NCBI RefSeq assembly: GCF_030440515.1
Contig: NZ_CP076543.1
Location: forward strand, 5,776,501 to 5,840,500
DNA length: 64,000 nucleotides
Direction: 5' to 3'
Origin: Streptomyces xanthophaeus
GTDB taxonomy: Bacteria > Actinomycetota > Actinomycetes > Streptomycetales > Streptomycetaceae
Below the pieces are notes generated by a model. The model was not told the DNA's origin, did not search any database, and saw only the letters and a program-made list of their open reading frames with translations. Each line of letters opens with the position of its first letter. Positions within the stretch are counted from its first letter, which is position 1. The position numbers and the translations under genes were made by a program. This document shows positions 34,009 through 42,844 of the stretch, piece by piece.

Positions 34009-36036
34009 ATGGTCAACAAGAACCGGATGAACAGGGTCGCCGCGATGATGGCGGCAGCCGCCCTGGTGTCCGTGGCAGTACCCGCCGCGACCGCCCAGGC
34101 GGCCGTGACACCGCGCATCGACCTGAAGGTGCTGGTCGTCGACGACGGTGGCAGCTCGGTCGAGGCGATCACCGCGGAACTCCGCGACACGGGGGTGCCC
34201 TACACCCGCGTCCAGCTGGGCAGCAGCGGCCGCCCGGTCATCGACGCGGGCTTCCTCAGCGACACGGTGGACGGCCGTCCGCGCGCCAAGTACCAGGGTG
34301 TCGTCCTGCCGAACGAGAACCCGTTCGGCGAGGGCTCGGCCGAGATGGCCGCCCTCACCGCCTACGAGACGGCCTACGGCATCCGCCAGGTCGACGCCTA
34401 CACCTGGGCCCACCCGGGCGTCGGGCTGGAATACACCGACAACGGCGGCTACAGCGGCCAGCTCGACGGCACCCAGGCCGCCGTCACCACCGCCGGAAAG
34501 GCCGGCCCCTTCGCCTACCTCGGCGGCCAGGTCACCTTCGAGGACAACTCGGCCCTGGTCCCCGAGAGCTTCGGCTTCATGGGCAAGCCGCGCCCCGGCT
34601 ACACCAGCTACGTCGACGCGCCCGTCGGCTCCGGCCGGGCCTCGCTCGTCGGCGAGTACGCGCACGACGGCCGCAGCGAACTGGTCGTCACCTTCGGCTA
34701 CAACCAGTACCAGCAGCAGTTCCGGCTGCTCGCCCGCGGCATCGTCGACTGGCTGACCCAGGGGGTGCACCTCGGCCAGAGCCGCAACTACTTCGCGGTC
34801 CACGTCGACGACGTCTTCGCCCCCGACGCCCGCTGGAACAAAGACCTGAACTGCACGCCGGGCGACTACGCCTGCGCGGGCGGCGAGGGCAAGGAGAGCA
34901 CCATCCGGATGAGCGCCGCCGACGCCGTGTACGCGGCGCAGTGGCAGACGTCGAAGAACTTCAAGCTCGACATGCTCTTCAACGGCGGTGCCGGGGAGGA
35001 GTGGAAGGCCGAGAACGGCGGCGTCGACGCGCTGACCGCCCAGCTCGTCGCCGACCGCGCCAAGTACCGGTGGATGAACCACACCTACACCCACCCGTTC
35101 CTCGGCTGTGTCCAGAACACCGCCGTCACCCCGTGGACCTGTACGAAGAACGCCGCGGGCGCGATCCAGTACATGAGCCGCGCCGAGATCTCCGCCCAGA
35201 TCCGCGACAACAACAACTGGGCCGCCGCCAAGGGCATCACCACCGACAAGACCGAACTGGTCACCGGTGAGCACTCCGGCCTCAAGACCGCACCGCAGCA
35301 GCCCGTGGACAACCCCAACCTGGCCGGCGCCCTCGCCGACAACGGGGTCAAGTGGGCGGGCAGCGACAACTCCCGCGAACCCGCGCAGCGAGCGGTCGGC
35401 GCGGCCCTCACCGTCCCCCGGCACCCGATGAACGTGTACTACAACACGGGCACCAACGCCGAGATGGCCGACGAGTACAACTGGATCTACACCAGCCGCG
35501 CCCAGGGCGGGAGCGGCGTCTGCGAGGACAACCCGGCGACCTCCACCTGCCTGCCGGCCCCGCTGAACGTCAACACCGGCTACCTCGACAGCATCGTCCC
35601 GGCCGAGGCCCGCACCGCCCTGCGCCACGTCCTGGCCAACGACCCGCGCCCGCACTACGTCCACCAGTCCAACCTCGCCGAGGACCGGACCCTCTACCCC
35701 GTGCTCAACCAGGTCCTCGACACCTACCGCGCCCTCTACGCCCCCAGCGCGCCGATCGTCAACCAGAGCATGAAGGACACCGGCGTCGAGTTCCAGCGCC
35801 GCGCCGCCTGGGACAAGGCCCTCGCGGACGGCAAGGTCACCGCCTACCGCATCGGCAAGGACATCACCATCAAGGCGCCCTCCGGGGTCGTCGCCCCGGT
35901 GACCGCCCCCACCGGCACCAAGAAGCAGCTGCTGCTCGGCACCGCCGACTTCGGCACCGCCTACGCCGGTACCCGCTCCGCCTGGGCCGGTCCCGAGCTG
36001 CTCCAGAGCGCCGTCACGCTCAAGCTGCCCAGCTGA
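34009..36036 (+). CDS. Secreted polysaccharide-deacetylase-like protein (Agd3/PelA-like)
   Basis: 675 residues. Signal peptide 1-32 (cleavage near AQAA). Residues 38-250 form an alpha/beta domain (LKVLVVDDGGSS...). From about 258 a NodB/CE4-like deacetylase core is suggested: metal Asp pair in YFAVHVDDVFAPD (265-270), HxxxH in MNHTYTHPF (His358, His362), and GEHSGL near 421. Cysteine pairs suggest disulfides. The plan of a carbohydrate-binding-like N domain plus deacetylase resembles fungal Agd3 (CBM87 plus CE18) and the deacetylase part of bacterial PelA. It is the first gene of the five-gene locus, 93 bases before the glycosyltransferase. Deacetylation of a GalNAc polymer is inferred, not shown. 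Confidence 0.65.
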   Translation: MVNKNRMNRVAAMMAAAALVSVAVPAATAQAAVTPRIDLKVLVVDDGGSSVEAITAELRDTGVPYTRVQLGSSGRPVIDAGFLSDTVDGRPRAKYQGVVLPNENPFGEGSAEMAALTAYETAYGIRQVDAYTWAHPGVGLEYTDNGGYSGQLDGTQAAVTTAGKAGPFAYLGGQVTFEDNSALVPESFGFMGKPRPGYTSYVDAPVGSGRASLVGEYAHDGRSELVVTFGYNQYQQQFRLLARGIVDWLTQGVHLGQSRNYFAVHVDDVFAPDARWNKDLNCTPGDYACAGGEGKESTIRMSAADAVYAAQWQTSKNFKLDMLFNGGAGEEWKAENGGVDALTAQLVADRAKYRWMNHTYTHPFLGCVQNTAVTPWTCTKNAAGAIQYMSRAEISAQIRDNNNWAAAKGITTDKTELVTGEHSGLKTAPQQPVDNPNLAGALADNGVKWAGSDNSREPAQRAVGAALTVPRHPMNVYYNTGTNAEMADEYNWIYTSRAQGGSGVCEDNPATSTCLPAPLNVNTGYLDSIVPAEARTALRHVLANDPRPHYVHQSNLAEDRTLYPVLNQVLDTYRALYAPSAPIVNQSMKDTGVEFQRRAAWDKALADGKVTAYRIGKDITIKAPSGVVAPVTAPTGTKKQLLLGTADFGTAYAGTRSAWAGPELLQSAVTLKLPS

Positions 36037-36129
36037 CCGTCCCGCAAGCCACCACGAGTACCACCTAGCGCCGGCGCTCCGCGAACCCACGGGCGCCGGC
36101 CCCTTTTCCGTCCTGGGGGGACACACCGC

Positions 36130-37656
36130 ATGAGTCATGGGCGTCACGTCACCATGCTCACCGAAGGCACCTATCCGCACGTCCACGGGGGCGTCAGCAC
36201 CTGGTGCGACCAACTGGTACGAGGTATGCCGGAGGTCGACTTCAACGTCATAGCCCTGACCGGCTCCGGACGAGAGCCGGTCACCTGGGAACTGCCCCGC
36301 AACGTCTACCGGCACACCGCCTTCCCGCTCTGGGGGCCGCTCCCGTCCCGCATCCGCCGGTCGGCCCTGCGCGGCAAGGCCCACCGCCGCTTCACCGAGG
36401 TCTACGAGAGCTTCCTGCTCTCCCTGCTCGACCCCGAGCCCGATCCCGCCCGGCACAGCTTCTCCGAGGCCCTGCGCGAACTGGCCGTCCTGGCCCGGGC
36501 CGGCAAACTCGCACCGGCCCTGCGCTCCGAATCGGTCCTGCGGCTCCTGATGACCGTATGGACCCGCCCCGGGCTCGTCACCGCCCAGGCAGGGCCCACC
36601 ATCCACGACGCGCTCACCGCCACCGACCTGCTGGAACACGCACTGCGCCCGCTCGGTGTCCGGATCCCGCCCGACAGCGTCGCGCACGCCGTCAGCAGCG
36701 GCCTCGCCACCCTCCCGGCCCTCGCCGCCAAATACCTCGACGGGGTCCCCTTCCTGCTCACCGAGCACGGCATCTACCTGCGCGAGCGCTACCTCGGCTA
36801 CCGCAGCGCCGCCCAGCGCTGGCCCGTCAAGGCCCTCATGCTCGGCTTCTACCGCGAGCTCAACACCGAGGGCTACCGGCAGGCCGACCTGATCACCCCG
36901 TGCAACCAGTACAACCGCCGCTGGGAGGAGCGCGGAGGCGCCGATTCCGACCGCATCCGCACCGTCTACAACGGCGTCGACCCGCACGCGTTCCCCGAGG
37001 CCGGCCCCGAACCCGACGTGCCCACCCTCAGCTGGTGCGGCCGCATCGACCCGATCAAGGACCTCGAAACCCTCATCCGGGCCTACGCCTTCATGCGCGA
37101 GGAACTGCCCGCCCTGCGGCTGCGCCTCTTCGGCCCCGTCCCGGCCGGCTGCGAGGAGTACAAGCTCCGCCTGGAGAAGCTCGCCGCCGAACTCGGCGTG
37201 ACCGACGGGATCACCTACGAGGGCCGCATCGACCAGGTGGCCCAGGCCTACGCGGCCGGCAGCGTCGTCATGCTCTCCTCCATCAGCGAGGGCTTCCCCT
37301 TCAGCATCATCGAAGCCATGTCCTGCGGCCGCACCACCGTCTCCACCGACGTCGGCGGCGTCCGCGAGGCCGTCGGCGACACCGGCCTCGTCGTACCGCC
37401 CCGCGAGCCCGAGACCATGGCCCGCGCCACCCTCGCCCTGCTCCGCGACGACGAACGCCGGGCCGAACTCGGCCGGATGTCCCGCAAGCGGGTCGTGGAG
37501 AAGTTCACCCTCCACCGGTCCGTGGACGGCTTCCGGCACATCTACCGCGAACTCGCCGGCCAGCCCGTCCTGCCCGTCCACGCGGGCGACGAATGGACCC
37601 AGCGGCTCGCCGATCCCTGGTACCGCGAACTCGCTGCCGACGGGAGCCTGTGGTGA
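36130..37656 (+). CDS. PelF-type GT4 glycosyltransferase
   Basis: 508 residues. N-terminal DUF3492-like half: RHVTMLTEGTYPHVHGGVSTWCDQLVRGMPEVDFNV, ELPRNVYRHTAF, TEHGIYLRERYLGY. The C-terminal GT4 domain has WCGRIDPIKDLETLIRAY and the nucleotide-sugar motif SEGFPFSIIEAMSCGR (E-x7-E). These are hallmarks of PelF, which polymerises GalNAc-containing Pel from a UDP-sugar; donor preference here is inferred. The stop overlaps the GTG of the next gene (GTGA), so the two are translationally coupled. Confidence 0.88.
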   Translation: MSHGRHVTMLTEGTYPHVHGGVSTWCDQLVRGMPEVDFNVIALTGSGREPVTWELPRNVYRHTAFPLWGPLPSRIRRSALRGKAHRRFTEVYESFLLSLLDPEPDPARHSFSEALRELAVLARAGKLAPALRSESVLRLLMTVWTRPGLVTAQAGPTIHDALTATDLLEHALRPLGVRIPPDSVAHAVSSGLATLPALAAKYLDGVPFLLTEHGIYLRERYLGYRSAAQRWPVKALMLGFYRELNTEGYRQADLITPCNQYNRRWEERGGADSDRIRTVYNGVDPHAFPEAGPEPDVPTLSWCGRIDPIKDLETLIRAYAFMREELPALRLRLFGPVPAGCEEYKLRLEKLAAELGVTDGITYEGRIDQVAQAYAAGSVVMLSSISEGFPFSIIEAMSCGRTTVSTDVGGVREAVGDTGLVVPPREPETMARATLALLRDDERRAELGRMSRKRVVEKFTLHRSVDGFRHIYRELAGQPVLPVHAGDEWTQRLADPWYRELAADGSLW

Positions 37657-39218
37657 GCGGATCCCTCTGGCTCAAGCCGCCCGGCTCCGGACCTGGTTCC
37701 GGCGCCGACACCCTCCCGGCCGTCCCGCGGCCACGCCGCGACGGCCCCGGCGCCGACGTCACCGCCGCCGACGCCGCCACCGACCCGATGGACGAACTCG
37801 CCGAGCGCCTCGACGTGTTCATCGCCTCCGCCGTCCACCCCGACGAGATCGCCGCCATCCTCGAATCCGACGGCATGACGGACGAGTACATCCGGCTCAC
37901 CTACGGCCGGCACGACTCCTTCGGACTCGCCGAGGAGCTCTACGCCCGGGTGCCCCGCTCCTTCCCGGAGCCGGGCGCCGCCCCCGACCCCTGGAAGGTC
38001 TCCCTCACCGCCTGCCTGCTGCGCGGGGTGATCTTCGCCCTGCCCGGCCTGGCCTACCTGCTCGGCGCCCCCCTGCTCGAAGGCCCCCAGGACCGCCTCG
38101 GCCTGCCCGCCGGGACCCTGACCCTGCTCGCCGGCGCGCTCATCGGCTGGGTCTGGGACCAGACCCTGTCCCACCGGGCCTACTCCTGGCTCGGCCTCGG
38201 CGACCGGGGCGCCGCCGGGCGGACCCTGCTCGTCGGAGCGCCCGTCGGTGCCCTGCTGGGCACCGCCGCCGCACTGGCGGTACCCGGCGGGCCCCCGTTC
38301 TCCTACGCCTTCGCCGCCGGACAGGCCTTCTACGTCGGGGCCGCCACCGTCCTGCTGGTCCTCGGCCGGGAACGGGTCCTGCTCGCCGCACTCGCCCCGA
38401 TGGCCGTCGGAGCCCTGCTCGCGCTCTTCGTCGACCTGCCCGTGCCGGTCCGGGTGACCCTGCTCGTGGTGTCCCTGCTGGCCGCCTGCACCCTGGCCCT
38501 GCGGGAACTCCCGCTGGCGGACGGGTTCCGGACCGCCGTGCACCGGATCCGCGCCTCGGCGGCCCGCCGCCCCGGCCAGGGCCCCGTGCGCTGGCAGATG
38601 CTGCGCGGCGCCGAGGAGGACTTCGCACCCCGCGGACCCCGGATCGGGGACTCGGTCCCCTACGGGGTCTTCGGCCTCGGCACCGGCCTGCTCGTGCTGT
38701 ACGCCGCCCTCGGGGAGGTCCTCGCCGGAGGCCCCGCCGAGGCGGTCGCCGCCCCCTCGGCGGTGGCCCTCACCCTCAGCATGGGCCCGGCCGAATGGCT
38801 GCTCCACCGGTTCCGCAGCGGGACCCTCTCCGGGCTCCAGGGGGCCCGCTCGCCCCGGGCCTTCCGCCGGCGGATGCTCGCCACCCTGACCCGCTGCCTC
38901 GCCGTCTACCTGACCGTCCTGCTGGCCCTGGGCCTGGCCGGCACCCTGCTCTGGCCCGGAGCCCCCATGCTCACCGGAGTCCGGATCGCGACCCTGCTGC
39001 TGCTCGGGGCCGTCATGTGGACCGGGCTGCTCCTGCAGTCCTTCGGGGCGGTCCGGCCCGCGGCCGTGGTCTGCTCCTCGGCCGCCGTAGCCCAGAGCCT
39101 GGCCCTGCTGACCGGGCTCGGCCAGCCCCGGGCGGTCCAGCTGGTGGTGGCGGGCGCCGCCGCCGTACTGGCCACCCTGGTCTGCCTGTTCCTCGGCCGC
39201 GCGACCGCCCACCGATGA
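37653..39218 (+). CDS. Polytopic membrane protein of the polysaccharide locus
   Basis: About 521 residues. A soluble N terminus (residues 1-110) contains MDELAERLDVFIASAVHPDEIAAILESDGMTDEYIRLTYG. About ten to twelve hydrophobic segments follow through to the end. GTG at 37653 overlaps the stop of the glycosyltransferase by four bases; ATGA overlap at its own end couples it to the next gene. By position it should export the polymer or act with the glycosyltransferase, as PelG does for PelF or the membrane part of fungal Gtb3, but no sequence motif of PelG could be verified by eye. Confidence 0.7.
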   Translation: MSGSLWLKPPGSGPGSGADTLPAVPRPRRDGPGADVTAADAATDPMDELAERLDVFIASAVHPDEIAAILESDGMTDEYIRLTYGRHDSFGLAEELYARVPRSFPEPGAAPDPWKVSLTACLLRGVIFALPGLAYLLGAPLLEGPQDRLGLPAGTLTLLAGALIGWVWDQTLSHRAYSWLGLGDRGAAGRTLLVGAPVGALLGTAAALAVPGGPPFSYAFAAGQAFYVGAATVLLVLGRERVLLAALAPMAVGALLALFVDLPVPVRVTLLVVSLLAACTLALRELPLADGFRTAVHRIRASAARRPGQGPVRWQMLRGAEEDFAPRGPRIGDSVPYGVFGLGTGLLVLYAALGEVLAGGPAEAVAAPSAVALTLSMGPAEWLLHRFRSGTLSGLQGARSPRAFRRRMLATLTRCLAVYLTVLLALGLAGTLLWPGAPMLTGVRIATLLLLGAVMWTGLLLQSFGAVRPAAVVCSSAAVAQSLALLTGLGQPRAVQLVVAGAAAVLATLVCLFLGRATAHR

Positions 39219-39910
39219 CGCACCATCCGTCCGAGAAGAAGGACCCCATGCTGCTGGTGCCCCTCTACGAGCATCCCGCCGACCGGCCGGAAGCCTGGGA
39301 GCGGCTCATCCGCTCCGCCGGCCGGCTGCACTCGGTGGTCCTCAACCCCGACAGCGGTCCGGGTGCCGCCCGCGACGAACGGTTCGCCGTCGTCGCCGAA
39401 CGGCTGCGTGAGGCCGGGGTACCCGTCCTCGGGTACGCCGACACCGACTACGGGCGGCGCCCGCACGCCGAGGTGGTGCAGGACCTGCTGCGCCACCGCG
39501 ACTGGTACACCACCGACGGGGCCTTCCTCGACCAGGCCTCCGCCGACCCCGAACTGCTCCCGCACTACGGGCGGCTCGCGGTGGCCGCCCGGGCCGCGGG
39601 CGCCCGTACCCTCGTCCTCAACCACGGGGTCCACCCGCACCCCGGCTACGCCGAACTCGCCGACCTGCTCGTCACCTTCGAGGGCCCCTGGGACGCCTAC
39701 CGGGACGCGGCCGCCGTACCGCCCTGGACCGCCGACCATCCGGCCCAGCGGTTCTGCCACCTCGTGTACGCCGTCCCGCCGGGCGCGCTCGCCGCCCGGC
39801 TCGCCGAGGAGCTCGCCTCCGAACGCGGGGCCGGGGTGCACTGCGCCGTCCCGGGCAGCGGCGCGCACCCCTGGGGGACCCTCCCGTACGCCCTGGAGGC
39901 GGCGGGATGA
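39215..39910 (+). CDS. Spherulin-4-like (GH135-type) protein
   Basis: 231 residues from the ATG overlapping the previous stop, or about 220 from ATG 39248, which has the better ribosome site (AAGGA). Features of spherulin-4: LLVPLYEHPADRPEAWERLI at the start, VVLNPDSGPG, VLGYADTDYGRR, DGAFLDQASAD (acidic residues of the predicted active site) and LVLNHGVHPHPGYAEL. No signal peptide, unlike fungal Sph3, so it may act in the cytoplasm or leave by another route. Fungal Sph3 is needed for galactosaminogalactan synthesis. It overlaps the next gene by four bases. Confidence 0.82.
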   Translation: MTHHPSEKKDPMLLVPLYEHPADRPEAWERLIRSAGRLHSVVLNPDSGPGAARDERFAVVAERLREAGVPVLGYADTDYGRRPHAEVVQDLLRHRDWYTTDGAFLDQASADPELLPHYGRLAVAARAAGARTLVLNHGVHPHPGYAELADLLVTFEGPWDAYRDAAAVPPWTADHPAQRFCHLVYAVPPGALAARLAEELASERGAGVHCAVPGSGAHPWGTLPYALEAAG

Positions 39911-40716
39911 GGAAACTCGCACTCCTGCTGGCCGTCCCCCTGCTGCTGCTCGCCGCGTGCACCACCCAGCCGGAACCGGAACGCGACGAGCTGTCGCCCG
40001 ACCCGCCGCCGGGCCGGCGGTGGCAGCCGAAGCCGGGGGTCGGCTGGCAGTGGCAGCTCACCGGCAAGCTCGACACCTCGGTGAAGGCGGCCGTGTACGA
40101 CGTCGACGGGTTCAACACCACCAAGGAGCAGCTGGCCACCCTGAAGAAGGACGGCCGCAAGACCATCTGCTACATCTCCACCGGCGCCTGGGAGGACTTC
40201 CGGCCGGACGCCGCCGACTTCCCGAAGACGCTGCTGGGCGAGGGCAACGGCTGGGAGGGCGAACGCTGGCTGGACATCCGGCGCCTGGCGGAACTGGAAC
40301 CGCTGATGGGCAAGCGGTTCGACATGTGCAAGGTGAAGGGCTTCGACGCGGTGGAGCCGGACAACATGGACGGCTACGCCAACCGGTCCGGGTTCCCGCT
40401 GACCGCGGACGACCAGCTGAAGTACAACCGCCTGATCGCCCGGCTGGCGCACGACCGGGGCATGTCGGTGGGGCTGAAGAACGACCTGGACCAGATCCCG
40501 GAGCTGGTGGGCGACTTCGACTTCGCGGTCAACGAGCAGTGCGTGGAGTACGAGGAGTGCGACCGGTACGCGCCGTTCACCGACGCGGGCAAGGCGGTGT
40601 TCCACGTGGAGTACGAGGGCAAGCCGAAGCGGTGGTGCCCGCAGGCCCGTGCGGCGAAGCTGAGCTCCCTCCAGAAGCGGTACGACCTGGACGCGTGGCG
40701 CCAAACCTGCCCCTAG
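39907..40716 (+). CDS. GH114-like lipoprotein (predicted endo-alpha-1,4-polygalactosaminidase)
   Basis: 269 residues. Lipoprotein signal MRKLALLLAVPLLLLAAC (lipobox Cys at 18). The TIM-barrel-type domain shows WQWQLTGKLD, VYDVDGFNTT, CYISTGAWEDFRPDAADFP and FDAVEPDNMDGYANRSGFPLT, characteristic of GH114; the Asp/Glu cluster of VEPDNMD is likely the active site. Family members hydrolyse alpha-1,4-linked galactosamine polymers, and fungal Ega3 is a homologue. The cell-surface anchor would allow polymer trimming outside the membrane. ATG overlaps the spherulin stop. Confidence 0.85.
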   Translation: MRKLALLLAVPLLLLAACTTQPEPERDELSPDPPPGRRWQPKPGVGWQWQLTGKLDTSVKAAVYDVDGFNTTKEQLATLKKDGRKTICYISTGAWEDFRPDAADFPKTLLGEGNGWEGERWLDIRRLAELEPLMGKRFDMCKVKGFDAVEPDNMDGYANRSGFPLTADDQLKYNRLIARLAHDRGMSVGLKNDLDQIPELVGDFDFAVNEQCVEYEECDRYAPFTDAGKAVFHVEYEGKPKRWCPQARAAKLSSLQKRYDLDAWRQTCP

Positions 40717-40730
40717 CCTGGCCGGCCGTA

Positions 40731-40846
40731 TTTCAGCCTCGCCGGCGTTTGAGGCGCGGGGTCTGGGGCGGCGCCCCAGGGAACCCGGCTCCGCCGGGCA
40801 CCGGGCTCCGCCCGGACCCGCGCCTCAAACGCCGGCGAGGCTGAAA
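40731..40846. repeat. Streptomyces intergenic palindromic repeat, copy B (cloverleaf form)
   Basis: Perfect 30-bp outer stem (40731-40760 with 40817-40846). Inside are three hairpins: CTGGGGCG/CGCCCCAG (40763-40779), CCCGGC/GCCGGG (40784-40798) and CCGGGC/GCCCGG (40801-40815). The sequence is closely related to copy C at 61029. Confidence 0.88.
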
Positions 40847-40891
40847 TTGGCCGGGCCGAGGCTGGATTTGGCTGGGCCGAGGGGGAGGCGG

Positions 40892-42133
40892 CTATCCCAT
40901 GGGGAGGATGGCGTGGACTCGGTAGCCGCCGCCGTAGCGGGGGCCCGCGAAGCAGGAGCCGCCCAGGGCGCCGGTGCGCTCGCGCATGCCGAGGAGGCCG
41001 TGGCCGCCGCCCGGGTCGGCCGGTTCCGGGGCCGCGTCGGCCGTCTCACCGCCGTCGTCGAGGACGGTCACCTCCACCGACGGCCCGACTCCGACCACGC
41101 TGACCTCGGCCTTCGCGCCGGGGCCTGCGTGCTTGCGGACGTTCGTCAGCGCCTCCTGGATCACCCGGTAGGCCGCCAGGTCCACGGCCGCCGGCAGCGG
41201 CCCCGCCGCCCCGTCCAGCTGGACGATCACCTCCACCGGCAGCCCGGCGTGCCGGAAGGTGTCCACCAGCTCGTCCAGGACGCCGAGCCCCGGCGCCGGC
41301 TCCGTCGGCGCCTCCGGGTCGCCGGACTGCCGCAGCAGCCCGACCGTGGCTCGCAGTTCGTTCAGCGCCGACCGGCTGGCGTCCCGTACGTGCGCCAGCG
41401 CCTCCTTGGCCTGGTCCGGGCGCTTGTCCATGACGTGCGCGGCCACTCCCGCCTGCACGTTGACCAGGGCGATGTGATGGGCCACGACGTCGTGCAGGTC
41501 CCGGGCGATCCGCAGCCGCTCCTCGGCGACCCGCCGCCTGGCCTCCTCGTCCCGGGTCCGCTCGGCGCGCTCGGCCCGTTCCCGGATGGCGTCGACGAAG
41601 GCCCGCCGGCTGCGTACGGCGTCCCCGGCGGCCGCGGCCATCCCGGTCCAGGCGAAGATCCCGATGTTCTCCTGGGCGTACCAGGGCAGCGGCCCGGCGA
41701 GCATGGCCACGCCCGTCAGCCCCGCCATGGTGAGCAGCCCGATCCGCCAGGTCGTCGGCCGGTCGGTGTGGGCGGCCACCGTGTACAGGGCGATCACCGC
41801 GCACATGGCGACGGGCGCCCGCGGCTCCCCGGTGGTCAGCTCCAGCAGGGACAGCCCGCAGGTCACGGCGAGCACGGCGCGCGGCTGACGGCGCCGGAAG
41901 ACCAGGGCGGCCGCGCCGAGCAGCATCAGCAGCAGCGAGAACGGCTCCGGGGTGCGCGTCCCGAAGGTGGGCCCGTGCGGTCCGTGCGGATCGGCGAAGG
42001 AGCCGACGACCATGGCGACGAACGCCCCGAACGCCAGCACGGCATCGGTGGCCAGCGGGTGGGCCCGCATCCACTGCCGGGTGGGGGCGAACCGCGCGGA
42101 GTCTGTCGTCACCCGGATACGGTACGGCCTCAT
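40892..42133 (-). CDS. Sensor histidine kinase (HisKA_3/NarL type)
   Basis: 413 residues. Four or five membrane segments fill roughly the first 150 residues. The dimerisation-phosphoacceptor helix is RIARDLHDVVAHHIALVNVQAG (His of LHDVVAH). The ATPase domain shows YRVIQEALTNVRKHAG (N box) and GGGHGLLGMRERTGALGG (G box). No response regulator is adjacent; the NarL-type regulator at 52096 is the nearest candidate partner. Its start is 13 bases after the stop of the rhomboid-like gene, suggesting an operon. Confidence 0.88.
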   Translation of the reverse strand: MRPYRIRVTTDSARFAPTRQWMRAHPLATDAVLAFGAFVAMVVGSFADPHGPHGPTFGTRTPEPFSLLLMLLGAAALVFRRRQPRAVLAVTCGLSLLELTTGEPRAPVAMCAVIALYTVAAHTDRPTTWRIGLLTMAGLTGVAMLAGPLPWYAQENIGIFAWTGMAAAAGDAVRSRRAFVDAIRERAERAERTRDEEARRRVAEERLRIARDLHDVVAHHIALVNVQAGVAAHVMDKRPDQAKEALAHVRDASRSALNELRATVGLLRQSGDPEAPTEPAPGLGVLDELVDTFRHAGLPVEVIVQLDGAAGPLPAAVDLAAYRVIQEALTNVRKHAGPGAKAEVSVVGVGPSVEVTVLDDGGETADAAPEPADPGGGHGLLGMRERTGALGGSCFAGPRYGGGYRVHAILPMG

Positions 42134-42146
42134 CCGCCGGCACCCC

Positions 42147-42791
42147 CTACGGCGGAGGGTGGTGCCCCAGCGGGACGCGGGAGCGCACCGGACCCCAGTG
42201 CGCCCGCATCACGCACACCGCCATGACGGCGGTGATGGCCGCCAGGTGCTCCTTGCCCGCCAGGTTGTCCTTGACCAGCACCTCGCCGATCATCACCAGG
42301 ATCACCAGGGCGCCGGTCAGGTACGCCCGGTAGCGCCAGCAGACGTAGATGGCCAGCCCCACCACCGCCGCCGAGGGCCCGGTGTCGTTGACGATCCGGT
42401 CGGACACCGGCAGGCCGAGGGGATGGTCCGGCCCGAGCGCGAGCCCGATCCGCGCGTACGTGGTCCCGGCGAGCGTGGCGACGTAGCCGATCAGCAGGGT
42501 GCGCCACCAGCCGATGCAGATCTCGGCGATGCCGAAGACGAGCAGGATCTGCGCGAGCGCCCCCCACACCGGCAGGTCCAGGGCGGGGACGAACAGCGAC
42601 AGCGGGGTGCGCATGAGGGCCAGCCCGAGCGGATCGGCGGCCTTGACCGATCCGAGGTCCTGGACCGGCTGGAACCCCCAGGAGGTGTTCTGCACGATCT
42701 GGAAGACCGAGGTCAGACAGACCGCGCCGAGGGTCATCGGGATCGCCCGCCACGTGTCGCGGACGAGCGCGTCCCGGACGGTCCAGAACAT
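42147..42791 (-). CDS. Rhomboid-like membrane protein
   Basis: About 214 residues from ATG 42791 (GGGGA just upstream). Five or six hydrophobic segments. GWWRTLLIGYVATLAG, SDRIVNDTGPSAAVVGLAIYVC and a C-terminal PLGHHPPP tail are seen. The Ser in TGPSAA resembles the rhomboid GxSx site, but a catalytic His partner is not certain, so activity is doubtful. It lies 53 bases after the lysyltransferase-domain gene and 13 before the kinase gene, all on one strand. Longer starts up to 42881 are possible. Confidence 0.65.
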   Translation of the reverse strand: MFWTVRDALVRDTWRAIPMTLGAVCLTSVFQIVQNTSWGFQPVQDLGSVKAADPLGLALMRTPLSLFVPALDLPVWGALAQILLVFGIAEICIGWWRTLLIGYVATLAGTTYARIGLALGPDHPLGLPVSDRIVNDTGPSAAVVGLAIYVCWRYRAYLTGALVILVMIGEVLVKDNLAGKEHLAAITAVMAVCVMRAHWGPVRSRVPLGHHPPP

Positions 42792-42844
42792 GGGTCCCCA
42801 CTCACGGCGGGCGAACCGCCGGAGTGAGGAGGTGTTCCACGCTG

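Noticed and set aside
33832..37581. 1249-codon open frame on the minus strand
   Set aside because: It covers two genes with clear signal peptide and GT4 motifs on the plus strand; the antisense product has no family character.
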